Source: CAYPEZ01 sp964622275
GTDB lineage: Bacteria; Patescibacteriota; Minisyncoccia; Phycocordibacterales; UBA6899
Direction: 5' to 3'
NCBI GenBank assembly: GCA_964622275.1
Contig: CAZUMX010000022.1
Span: 1-16,091 of the forward strand
DNA: 16,091 nucleotides
Shown here piece after piece: positions 7,536 to 14,201 of this stretch (the stretch's first letter is position 1; each line of letters starts with the position of its first letter). The position numbers and the translations under genes were made by a program. The notes beneath the pieces are model-generated. The model saw nothing but the letters and a program-made list of their open reading frames with translations, did not search any database and was not told where the DNA came from.

Positions 7536-8662
7536 GTCACACACAAACGATTGATGAACTTAAAGATGTGCAAGGTAAGCGTGTTCTCGTTCGTCTTGAT
7601 CTCAATGTTCCCATGAGTGAGGGGAACATTCGAGATCCTTTTCGTATTGACGCAGCCCTTCCGTCAGTGAATCTTCTTCGTGAGAAAGGTGCTAGGGTCA
7701 TCATTGTGAGTCATATTGGGAAAGATGGTTCCAGCTCGCTTCGTCCAGTTGCTGAGTATCTCAACACACAGTTCCCTGTGACGTTTCTTCCAAAGATTGA
7801 TGATCCTCGCAATCAAGATGCCATGAAGTCAATGCGCAATGGTGATGTAGTATTACTAGAGAATCTTCGTTCACACAGAGGTGAAGAGGAAAACGATATT
7901 GCCTTTGCAAAACTCCTTGCCTCATATGGTGACTATTATGTCAGCGACGCATTTTCGGTCGCACATCGGAAGCACGCATCGGTAGTGCTCGTGCCAACAC
8001 TTCTTCCATCTGCAATGGGCCTTCAGTTTAAAAAAGAGATAGAAAACCTTTCTCAAGTACTTCGTCCAAAACACCCCTTCCTCTTTATTCTTGGTGGGGC
8101 AAAAATTGAAACCAAACTCCCTCTTTTGAAGAAATTTCTTCCACTCGCTGATACTGTGTTTGTTGGTGGTGCTCTTGCGAATACTCTCTTGTCTGCACAA
8201 GGTCACCCTATTGGATCGTCAGTGTATGATAAAGACACAGGGGATCTCACAAGTGTTATCGCGTCTCCGTCACTTCAAACTCCTGATGATGTGGTGGTAC
8301 GTCGAAAAGGGAAAGCCCATATAGTTCCAAATCAACGTGTTGGGATGATGGATATGATTGTTGATGTTGGACCAGGATCAATCAAGGCACTCCAAGGCAC
8401 AATCTCTCGCGCCAAACTCATTGTCTGGAACGGCCCGCTTGGATGGTATGAAGAAGGGTTCACTCAGGGGACAGAAACACTTCTTCGCCTGATTGGGAAA
8501 AGTGCTGCTACTTCAATTATTGGAGGAGGGGATACTGTTGCGCTGGTTTCATCACTTAAACTCGAAGATGCATTTACTTTTGTCTCTACTGGCGGTGGCG
8601 CAATGCTAGATTATCTCGCCAATGAAACCCTCCCTGGACTCGAAGTGCTCAAAACCAACTAA
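7532..8662 (+). CDS. pgk: Phosphoglycerate kinase
   Basis: This 376-residue cytoplasmic kinase makes ATP and 3-phosphoglycerate from 1,3-bisphosphoglycerate and ADP. It is slightly shorter than typical bacterial enzymes of about 390-400 residues. Family motifs run in order: RLDLNVP (21-27), SHIG (60-63), LLENLRS (108-114), DAFSVAHRKHAS (139-150), GGAKIETK (188-195), NGPLGWYE (300-307), GGGDTVAL (331-338) and STGGGAMLDYL (352-362). Some normally invariant positions are altered: the usual SHLGRP is SHIGKDG and DAFGxAHR is DAFSVAHR. The ATG overlaps the tpiA stop by four bases. The 3' end overlaps the stop region of the convergent HIT gene by four bases, with no clear terminator between them. 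Confidence 0.96.
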   Translation: MSHTQTIDELKDVQGKRVLVRLDLNVPMSEGNIRDPFRIDAALPSVNLLREKGARVIIVSHIGKDGSSSLRPVAEYLNTQFPVTFLPKIDDPRNQDAMKSMRNGDVVLLENLRSHRGEEENDIAFAKLLASYGDYYVSDAFSVAHRKHASVVLVPTLLPSAMGLQFKKEIENLSQVLRPKHPFLFILGGAKIETKLPLLKKFLPLADTVFVGGALANTLLSAQGHPIGSSVYDKDTGDLTSVIASPSLQTPDDVVVRRKGKAHIVPNQRVGMMDMIVDVGPGSIKALQGTISRAKLIVWNGPLGWYEEGFTQGTETLLRLIGKSAATSIIGGGDTVALVSSLKLEDAFTFVSTGGGAMLDYLANETLPGLEVLKTN

Positions 8663-9075
8663 TTGTTTTTTAGAGCAGCAAGAACTTTTGCTTGTGTTTC
8701 CTTAAGTGGGACGTTTGGATGATCGGGGTGTGCCCAGAGTTTATACCCATCGTTCTCGTGACGGGGGATGATATGGATGTGCGTGTGAAAGACAACTTGT
8801 CCCGCCTCCCTGCCATGATTGGAGTGAACATTAATGCCAGGTGCACCAGTTGCTTTTTTGATGGCTGAAGCCACTTTTCTTACAGTTTCCATAGTATATG
8901 CCAAGTCTTCCTGTGAGATGGAGAGAATGTTTTCACTATGTTTTTTTGGAATCACAAGGGTGTGTCCTTCGCTCAGTGGTTTAATGTCGAGAAAGCAAAA
9001 CGTATGCTCATCTTCGTACAACTTTTCACAAGGTATTTGGCCCGTAATGATTTTACAAAAAATACAATTTTCCAT
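8659..9075 (-). CDS. HIT-family (Hint-like) nucleotide hydrolase
   Basis: This 138-residue protein is a histidine-triad hydrolase that probably acts on nucleoside phosphoramidates or related AMP/GMP conjugates. The triad HTHIHIIP (97-104) fits HxHxHxx. The N-terminal CIFCKI (Cys4, Cys7) together with His46 and His97 is the layout of zinc-binding bacterial Hint proteins. FLDIKPLSEGHTLVIPKKH and INVHSNHGREAGQ are typical family stretches. ATG 9075 is preceded on the minus strand by an extended -10 (TGTTATGAT) ending 8 bases upstream, so the mRNA is probably leaderless. It diverges from recJ across 50 bases. The true substrate cannot be told from sequence. Confidence 0.93.
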   Translation of the reverse strand: MENCIFCKIITGQIPCEKLYEDEHTFCFLDIKPLSEGHTLVIPKKHSENILSISQEDLAYTMETVRKVASAIKKATGAPGINVHSNHGREAGQVVFHTHIHIIPRHENDGYKLWAHPDHPNVPLKETQAKVLAALKNN

Positions 9076-9083
9076 ATGGACGC

Positions 9084-9092
9084 ATCATAACA
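9084..9092 (-). promoter_or_regulatory. Extended -10 promoter of the HIT gene
   Basis: The minus strand reads TGT followed by TATGAT, an extended -10 element ending 8 bases before ATG 9075. No -35 match is visible, which is common for extended -10 promoters. Predicted initiation lies within a base or two of the start codon. Confidence 0.55.
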
Positions 9093-9110
9093 CAAGGGGG
9101 CTGGAGCTCG

Positions 9111-9119
9111 TGCTACACT
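9111..9119 (+). promoter_or_regulatory. Extended -10 promoter of recJ
   Basis: TGC followed by TACACT ends 6 bases before ATG 9126, placing the expected RNA start on the A of the start codon. No Shine-Dalgarno site is present. It sits back to back with the HIT-gene promoter. Confidence 0.5.
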
Positions 9120-9125
9120 AGCATT

Positions 9126-10799
9126 ATGTCCGACCCTCTTCTTGAGTATCCTCAGCTTGAGCAGGCGCTTCTCCGTGCTCGCGGGCTTGAAACAAAAGAA
9201 GCAATCGAAGACTTTTTTGCTCCATCGTACGAACATCACATTGGTGATCCGTTTGGGATTATTGATCTTGAAAAAGCGGCAACCCGTATTGTCCACGCTG
9301 TAAAAGAAAATGAAAAAATCGTTATCTATGGAGACTACGATTGTGACGGAATCCCGGGCTCCGTGGTCCTCCATGATTTTTTTTCAAAGATTGAATATGA
9401 AAACTTTGTAAACTATATTCCGCATCGGCACAAAGAAGGATACGGACTTCATGCGCATGCCATTGAGCAATTTGCGAAAGACGGGGCATCGCTTGTCGTT
9501 ACCGTTGATAATGGCATTACAAACGTGAAGGAAGTCGAGCTTGCGAACGCACTCGGTCTCGATGTCATTATTACTGATCACCATCTTCCACAAGCAGTCA
9601 TTCCACCCGCATACGCTGTTGTGAACTCAAAGCGGAAAGAAGATACCTATCATGACAATATGCTTTGTGGTGCAGCGGTAGCCTGGAAGCTCGTATGCGG
9701 AATACTTAAGATTGAACGGTTTGGAATTGGGGAAGGATGGGAGAAATGGCTCCTTGATATGGTGGGCCTCTCGACGGTTGCAGACATGGTGCCTCTCCAG
9801 AAGGAAAATCGTGCTCTCGCACACTTTGGACTGAAGGTGCTTAGGAAAAGCCAACGGCCGGGACTTCAAAAACTTCTCTCCCTCGCACGTCAGGAGCAGC
9901 GTCTCCTGACTGAGGAAGATATTGGATTCACCATCGCACCTCGGATTAATGCTGCCAGCCGCATGGATGAACCCATCAAAGCTTTCCATCTTCTTGCAGC
10001 ACGGAATCATGAGGAAGCGCATGCGCTTGCTGAACATCTCACAGAGCTCAACGATAACAGGAAGCTTGCTGTTGCGCGCATGATGAAAGAGATTCGCGCA
10101 CACATGAAGACTCGGGAGTTGCGCGAAGTGGTCGTGGTGGGAAACCCTGCATGGCGCATTGGTGTCGTTGGCCTTGCAGCAGGGACACTCGCTGAAGAAC
10201 TCGGCCGGCCAGTCTTTGTTTGGGGACGTGAGGGAGGAGAGATGCTCAAAGGATCGTGTCGATCTGAGGGACGCACGAATATGGTGGAGCTCATGGTGGC
10301 AGCCGGTGATGCGCTTCTTGAAAAAGGGGGGCACGAGCAAGCGGGGGGATTTAGTGTTTCTCACGAAGAGGTGCATACGCTCGAAGACAGACTTGTCGAT
10401 GCATACCACATGCTCTATCCCGAAGGAGTACCTGAGATGCGCAAGGAAGAGCTGCGCCCAGACTTCGAACTTTCTCCTGAGGAAGTTACGACCGACCTGA
10501 CACGTCGTCTCGAACGATTTGCACCATTTGGTATTGGTAATCCAAAACCTCTCTTTCTTTTTCGTGGGGTGACGATTGGAAAAATAAAATATTTTGGAAA
10601 AAACAAAGAGCACCTCGAACTCATGATAGAACGTCAAGGAATGAAATCTCTCTCTGCCATTGCGTTCTTTGGCGCACTGACACTTGGCAAAGATCGTGTA
10701 GAAGGTGAACGACTTCACGTCTTTGCTCATGTAGAGAAAAACACATCTCGGTTTGGTGATCCGGTGAGATTGCGGCTTGTCGACTTGCAGACGGCGTAA
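9126..10799 (+). CDS. recJ: Single-stranded-DNA-specific exonuclease RecJ
   Basis: This 557-residue DHH/DHHA1 nuclease digests single-stranded DNA 5' to 3' in recombination and mismatch or base-excision repair. Metal-binding motifs are visible: GDYDCDG (69-75; Asp70, Asp72, Asp74), VDNGI (Asp128), DHH at 151-153 and STVADMVPL (Asp220). The DHHA1 part carries SCRS (377-380) and GGHEQAGGF (401-409; the usual form is GGHxxAAGF). The C-terminal OB-fold region starts with FAPFGIGNPKPLF (465-477), as in bacterial RecJ. Length is close to the usual 560-580 residues. The residue after GDYD is Cys where Ala is usual. The start fits the family N-terminus (a short lead into ARGLETKEAIEDFF). It may also process incoming DNA from the nearby uptake genes, but that is inference. 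Confidence 0.96.
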   Translation: MSDPLLEYPQLEQALLRARGLETKEAIEDFFAPSYEHHIGDPFGIIDLEKAATRIVHAVKENEKIVIYGDYDCDGIPGSVVLHDFFSKIEYENFVNYIPHRHKEGYGLHAHAIEQFAKDGASLVVTVDNGITNVKEVELANALGLDVIITDHHLPQAVIPPAYAVVNSKRKEDTYHDNMLCGAAVAWKLVCGILKIERFGIGEGWEKWLLDMVGLSTVADMVPLQKENRALAHFGLKVLRKSQRPGLQKLLSLARQEQRLLTEEDIGFTIAPRINAASRMDEPIKAFHLLAARNHEEAHALAEHLTELNDNRKLAVARMMKEIRAHMKTRELREVVVVGNPAWRIGVVGLAAGTLAEELGRPVFVWGREGGEMLKGSCRSEGRTNMVELMVAAGDALLEKGGHEQAGGFSVSHEEVHTLEDRLVDAYHMLYPEGVPEMRKEELRPDFELSPEEVTTDLTRRLERFAPFGIGNPKPLFLFRGVTIGKIKYFGKNKEHLELMIERQGMKSLSAIAFFGALTLGKDRVEGERLHVFAHVEKNTSRFGDPVRLRLVDLQTA

Positions 10800-10806
10800 T
10801 ACACTC

Positions 10807-10836
10807 TTGAGATTGATTCGTCATTAGCAATAATAT
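10807..10836 (+). promoter_or_regulatory. Promoter of rnhA giving a leaderless mRNA
   Basis: TTGAGA (10807-10812), an 18-base spacer and TAATAT (10831-10836) lie just before ATG 10843. The six bases between the -10 box and ATG put the predicted RNA start at the start codon. No Shine-Dalgarno site is present. Confidence 0.6.
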
Positions 10837-10842
10837 TTTTTT

Positions 10843-11532
10843 ATGTCGTGGATTTTGTGGACGGATGGTAGCTCGAGAGGAAACCCGGGCCCAGGTGGAT
10901 GGGGAAGTATTGTTGCAAGTACAGACCATGTTGAAGAAATGGGTGGCGCAGGAGGTCAAACGACAAACAATCGTATGGAACTTACAGCTCTCATTGAAGG
11001 ACTCCGTAAAATTCCTTCGGACGCTGAACTGAATATTTATCTGGATTCACAGTATGTCAAAAAGGGCTCGACGGAATGGCTATCGGGGTGGCAGCGAAAT
11101 GGTTGGCAAACATCAACAAAGCAGCCGGTTGAAAATCAAGACCTGTGGGAAATTGTTGCGCAGCTTCTTCAAGGTCGCAAAGGACAAACAGCGTTCCATT
11201 ACCAACCAGGGCACCATGGTATTCCTGGAAATGAACGTGCGGATGAAATCGCAACAAGCTTTGCAGACGAAAAATCTACGCCCCTCTATCAGGGTCCAAG
11301 AAGTGGATATGCGATCGATCTTGCCCCTCAAGAAGTTACAGGAGAGACAAAAACACGTAAACGTGAAGGTGTGGCGTACTCGTATGTGAGTGTTGTTGAT
11401 GGTGTCGTGGAAACACATTTTAGTTGGCTTGATTGTGAGGATCGTGTGAAGGGAAAAAGTGGTGCACAATACAAAAAAGTATTTTCTGCAGAAGAAGAAA
11501 AGGCGTTAATAGAAGAGTGGTCAAAAAAATAA
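10843..11532 (+). CDS. rnhA: Ribonuclease HI with C-terminal hybrid-binding-like domain
   Basis: This 229-residue protein degrades the RNA strand of RNA-DNA hybrids. Residues 1-140 form a complete RNase HI with all four carboxylates: Asp8 (WTDGSSRGNPGPGG), Glu46 (NNRMELTA), Asp68 (YLDSQYV) and Asp134 (GNERADEIA), plus a His at 124-125. Typical bacterial RNase HI ends near 155 residues. Here a linker (about 145-176) leads to an extra domain at about 178-226 with the pattern YVSVVDGVV, SWLDCEDRVKG, SGAQYKKVFS. That is the signature of the viroplasmin/hybrid-binding domain, which sits at the N-terminus of eukaryotic RNase H1. The domain would raise affinity for hybrids. The gene follows recJ and converges with the CxxC protein gene. 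The enzyme call is very secure; the extra-domain call is likely. Confidence 0.95.
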   Translation: MSWILWTDGSSRGNPGPGGWGSIVASTDHVEEMGGAGGQTTNNRMELTALIEGLRKIPSDAELNIYLDSQYVKKGSTEWLSGWQRNGWQTSTKQPVENQDLWEIVAQLLQGRKGQTAFHYQPGHHGIPGNERADEIATSFADEKSTPLYQGPRSGYAIDLAPQEVTGETKTRKREGVAYSYVSVVDGVVETHFSWLDCEDRVKGKSGAQYKKVFSAEEEKALIEEWSKK

Positions 11533-11562
11533 CCCCCATCTATTAGGCAAGAATGATGAGGG
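11523..11562 (-). terminator. Terminator of the CxxC protein gene
   Basis: CCCCATC (11534-11540) pairs with GATG plus GGG (11555-11562) with one bulged A and a 14-base loop. On the minus strand the hairpin is followed by TTATTTTTTT (A run at 11523-11529). It overlaps the 3' ends of both convergent genes. The long loop and bulge make it weaker than the other terminators here. Confidence 0.5.
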
Positions 11563-11950
11563 CGAGGTGTTGACGGTAGATCACTGGTGTGTGGGGGCGC
11601 ATTGCACGAAGCGAAAACGCTGCACACAAGAAGGGTGGATGTGTAACAAATCCGCGTAGATATTTGACGGAATGTTCAAAGTCTTGATACGGGCTTTTCG
11701 ACACTCCAGAAATCCAAGCTGTCCGTTGTGTCTCGATAAGCCCTTTTTCCGAACTCAGATAAGCGCGTGTTTGCCGAATAATATCTTTCACTGATGTGGA
11801 CCCAAAACACTTCCGACACCAGTAGTAGGTGTATATCTCTGGACTCACGGGAATGACCTGTGGGTCTGCTTCTTTTCCGCTGATGTCGGTGTGACACCAT
11901 ACGCATATTGCAGAGCGGTACAATACATGTCGACGAACGAAAGAACGCAT
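11543..11950 (-). CDS. Small protein with two CxxC pairs, unknown function
   Basis: I do not recognise this 135-residue protein. CVWC (Cys16, Cys19) and CRKC (Cys45, Cys48), spaced by 25 residues, make a plausible four-cysteine zinc ribbon. A basic and polar middle follows (about 50-100), then a hydrophobic C-terminal end (PVIYRQHLALIILA). There is no signal peptide and no recognisable catalytic motif. The open frame extends upstream to 12001, but ATG 11950 is chosen because AGGAG lies 7 bases before it and the extension looks like random sequence. It diverges from comEC and converges on rnhA. A terminator-like hairpin at its 3' end and the Shine-Dalgarno site support a real gene. A nucleic-acid-binding role is a guess from the cysteine pattern only. 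Confidence 0.65.
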   Translation of the reverse strand: MRSFVRRHVLYRSAICVWCHTDISGKEADPQVIPVSPEIYTYYWCRKCFGSTSVKDIIRQTRAYLSSEKGLIETQRTAWISGVSKSPYQDFEHSVKYLRGFVTHPPFLCAAFSLRAMRPHTPVIYRQHLALIILA

Positions 11951-11957
11951 TATTGTT

Positions 11958-11962
11958 CTCCT
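11958..11962 (-). promoter_or_regulatory. Shine-Dalgarno site of the CxxC protein
   Basis: The minus strand reads AGGAG, 7 bases before ATG 11950. It favours this start over the upstream ATG at 12001. No convincing promoter was found upstream. Confidence 0.65.
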
Positions 11963-12015
11963 GTGGCAGGATGCTCTTTTTGTAGATTGCCAAACATTCA
12001 AGAAATACGCAACTC

Positions 12016-12043
12016 TTGCATCTTTGTTTCTTTTTCTTAGGAT
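12016..12043 (+). promoter_or_regulatory. Promoter of comEC giving a leaderless mRNA
   Basis: TTGCAT (12016-12021), a 16-base spacer and TAGGAT (12038-12043) precede ATG 12050 by six bases, so RNA would start at the start codon. The -10 match is moderate and no Shine-Dalgarno site is present. Confidence 0.45.
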
Positions 12044-12049
12044 GGGCGC

Positions 12050-13666
12050 ATGGTGAGTACGAAGGTGCTCGGAGCGGTGTTTGCAGCCTTTTCTTTTGGC
12101 GTAGGCATTTTTTTATCTGGAAATTTTTGGTGGGGGGTTCTCGCCACTCTGATCGTTTCTGTATTTGTTGTTTATAAATCCTTGATACCAAAAGGTCTTT
12201 CTCCTTGGCTGTTCATCACCCTGTTTGTCCTAATAGTGTTGCTTGGAGTGTGGCGCGGGTATCTTGTCTCTCCTGTGCGAACAAGTGAGGCAGACCGGTT
12301 TGTTGATCAAAAGACGGAGGTTGTTGGCATTGTTACTGAGGACCCTGATCGGCGGATGGATTCGACGCATTATGTTATAGAAGTTGAATCGATAGAAGGC
12401 ATATCTCTTGAGAAAGAAGTGCTTGCGTTGGTGAGCCTCGCACGTTATCCAGAATACGGTGTAGGAGAGCGACTGACATTTTCTGGGAAACTCCAATCCC
12501 CAAAAGATTTTGAAATAGATGCTGTGCGTCCTCCGTTCCCGTACGTGAAGTATCTTGCAAAAGATGGTATCGGATATGTTGTGCGCCGCCCTATCGTGGA
12601 AAGCAGAGAAGAAAGTGGTCAGCATTCAATACTTCGGATACTCTCTGTTTGGAAACAATCAATCTTGGAGAAGGGGCACGAACTCTTCAGAGAACCAGAA
12701 GGAGGACTTATTGCTGGGATGCTGCTTGGTGAGCGGCATGCGCTCGCAAAAGATATTCTGGACGATATGCGCATTGCGGGACTCGTGCATATTATTGTTG
12801 TCTCAGGGTACAACATGACGATTGTGGCCGAGTGGGCATCGCGGATTTTTCGCTTCCTTCCGTTTATCATCAGATCAGGCATTGGATTTCTTGTTGTCTG
12901 GGTGTATGCAGGAATGGTTGCTGGCGGAGCTCCGGTGACTCGTGCGGCGATCATGACGAGCCTTGCACTTTTGGCTCGGATCACAAAGAATTCCGTGCTT
13001 GCGCTGCGGCTCCTCTATATTTCAGGACTCGCAATGGTCATACACAATCCGCGTATTGTGCTCGATGATGCATCCTTCCATCTCTCTTTTCTTGCAACAT
13101 TTGGGCTCATCATTCTCTCGCCAAGAGTGAGTGCGCTTATTCATGCACAAAAGGATAAGAACGACACGTTACCATGGTGGAAAGAATTATTTTCTGCCAC
13201 AGTATCGGCACAGCTCATGGTTCTTCCATACATTCTCTTTTTTTCAGGTCAACTCTCGCCGTATGCGCTTTTTGCCAATCTCCTCGCGCTTCCAATGGTT
13301 CCTGTCACGATGGGGTTTTCTACGCTTGCGCTTCTTGTGAGCACCATCTTCCCTTGGCTTGGAGAGGTTCTTGGTGCACTCTCCTCCATCCCCGCATGGT
13401 GGGTGCTTCGTGTGGGGGCGTGGGCCTCACAGCTTCCTGGAGCAGGGATGCTTTTCCCAATACCGCTTTGGGGGTCACTTCTTCTCTATACTCTCGGCAC
13501 CGTTCTCTTTTTCAGATGGCAGCGCAATGGAGTCGATGTATCGAAAGAAGAGTCCAACAATAACGAGCGCAAAGAGAGTGATGCCTGCGCCGTACCAGCC
13601 GAAGATGTGAAAACTTTTTCCGAACGTGTATCCAAAAAAGACAAACGCACTCGCCCAAATGAGTGA
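12050..13666 (+). CDS. comEC: ComEC/Rec2-type DNA-uptake channel, membrane part only
   Basis: This 538-residue polytopic membrane protein matches the N-terminal two thirds of ComEC, the channel that brings single-stranded DNA across the cytoplasmic membrane. Two or three membrane segments (about 5-72) are followed by a soluble DUF4131/OB-like part (about 80-180), including VGIVTEDPD and GERLTFSGKL. The Competence domain (about 215-490) carries the core motif GLVHIIVVSGYNMTIV (244-259), PVTRAAIM (295-302) and SFHLSFLATFGLI (342-354). The metallo-beta-lactamase domain that usually follows is missing; a separate same-strand gene at 14202 supplies one. The last 63 codons (from residue 476, including the end of the last membrane segment and a polar tail of about 48 residues) lie antisense to the end of dedA. 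The role in natural uptake fits the nearby pilus genes. Confidence 0.92.
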   Translation: MVSTKVLGAVFAAFSFGVGIFLSGNFWWGVLATLIVSVFVVYKSLIPKGLSPWLFITLFVLIVLLGVWRGYLVSPVRTSEADRFVDQKTEVVGIVTEDPDRRMDSTHYVIEVESIEGISLEKEVLALVSLARYPEYGVGERLTFSGKLQSPKDFEIDAVRPPFPYVKYLAKDGIGYVVRRPIVESREESGQHSILRILSVWKQSILEKGHELFREPEGGLIAGMLLGERHALAKDILDDMRIAGLVHIIVVSGYNMTIVAEWASRIFRFLPFIIRSGIGFLVVWVYAGMVAGGAPVTRAAIMTSLALLARITKNSVLALRLLYISGLAMVIHNPRIVLDDASFHLSFLATFGLIILSPRVSALIHAQKDKNDTLPWWKELFSATVSAQLMVLPYILFFSGQLSPYALFANLLALPMVPVTMGFSTLALLVSTIFPWLGEVLGALSSIPAWWVLRVGAWASQLPGAGMLFPIPLWGSLLLYTLGTVLFFRWQRNGVDVSKEESNNNERKESDACAVPAEDVKTFSERVSKKDKRTRPNE

Positions 13667-14080
13667 GGCGATGAGCATCACAAGTGCGAATCCTCCACGA
13701 TGCATGTTGCCAAGCCCCGCAGGGATTGGGATAAAGACCTTGATTGCTGGAAGAAGTTTGCCGACGAAGAGAAACCACCATCCCTTGTGTGCGACTGCGA
13801 GCTCAACCTTGGAAAGAATCGTCGGATCAAAGAGCTTCCACTTGAAGACAATCTCACGCCCATATCTCCGGACTGTCTCATAGAGGATAATATTGCCGAT
13901 AGTATTTCCGATTGCACCAAGTATGACTGCAGGAAGCCAAGTAATATTCTCCTGAGCTACGAAGTATCCGACAACAATGTAGAGAATCTGGCTCGACGGG
14001 AAAGAAATCGCACCATTGGCGATCATCAGCAAAAAAATTGCTCCATAACTTCCCGCAAGGATGAGTGATTCAATATCCAT
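13475..14080 (-). CDS. DedA/SNARE-associated-family membrane protein
   Basis: This protein of about 201 residues has the DedA layout: a re-entrant or membrane segment near residues 10-42, GAIGNTIGNIILYETVRRYG (55-74), and the hallmark VGKLLPAIKVFIPIPAGLGNM (106-126). Membrane segments at about 130-155 and 162-182 and a polar tail follow. Some DedA proteins recycle undecaprenyl phosphate or other lipid carriers across the membrane. Key charged residues differ here: the Glu of the EN..P.P.E region is Ala/Ser, the Asp of the GD motif is Asn63, and the two usual Arg are Lys108 and Lys114. I place the start at ATG 14080 because an extended -10 ends 7 bases upstream; ATG 14089 is the longer alternative but would lie at or before the predicted RNA start. 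It overlaps the comEC 3' end by 192 bases. Confidence 0.88.
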   Translation of the reverse strand: MDIESLILAGSYGAIFLLMIANGAISFPSSQILYIVVGYFVAQENITWLPAVILGAIGNTIGNIILYETVRRYGREIVFKWKLFDPTILSKVELAVAHKGWWFLFVGKLLPAIKVFIPIPAGLGNMHRGGFALVMLIASLIWASAFVFFGYTFGKSFHIFGWYGAGITLFALVIVGLFFRYIDSIALPSEKENGAESIEKK

Positions 14081-14087
14081 AAAGTGC

Positions 14088-14096
14088 ATTGTAACA
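14088..14096 (-). promoter_or_regulatory. Extended -10 promoter of dedA
   Basis: The minus strand reads TGT followed by TACAAT, an extended -10 ending 7 bases before ATG 14080. It overlaps the alternative ATG at 14089, which favours the shorter protein and a leaderless mRNA. Confidence 0.5.
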
Positions 14097-14122
14097 GATG
14101 TTTCGGATGTGTTGTGCTCTTC

Positions 14123-14160
14123 TTCTTATTCTCTCATTCTGCAGAATTAAGGAATAAGAA
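14123..14160. promoter_or_regulatory. Nested 38-bp palindrome between divergent genes (operator-like)
   Basis: A perfect 12-bp palindrome ATTCTGCAGAAT (14136-14147) is flanked by perfect 9-bp arms TTCTTATTC (14123-14131) and GAATAAGAA (14152-14160). All share one centre of symmetry at 14141.5, with a 4-base unpaired stretch on each side. No T run follows on either strand, and the flanking genes diverge, so it is not an ordinary terminator. It may be a binding site for a dimeric regulator. Confidence 0.5.
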
Positions 14161-14201
14161 AGAAAAGTTGCGGAAAGGGGAAATATGATTAGTGTGAAGG
14201 A

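Noticed and set aside
9627..10730. 367-codon open frame on the minus strand opposite recJ
   Set aside because: It is antisense to a highly conserved RecJ, its protein is rich in Cys, His and Phe with no domain-like pattern, and it has no ribosome site or promoter; it is a by-product of recJ codon use.
11951..12001. N-terminal 17-residue extension of the CxxC protein starting at 12001
   Set aside because: The AGGAG site lies within the extension and directs ATG 11950; the extension shows no motif.
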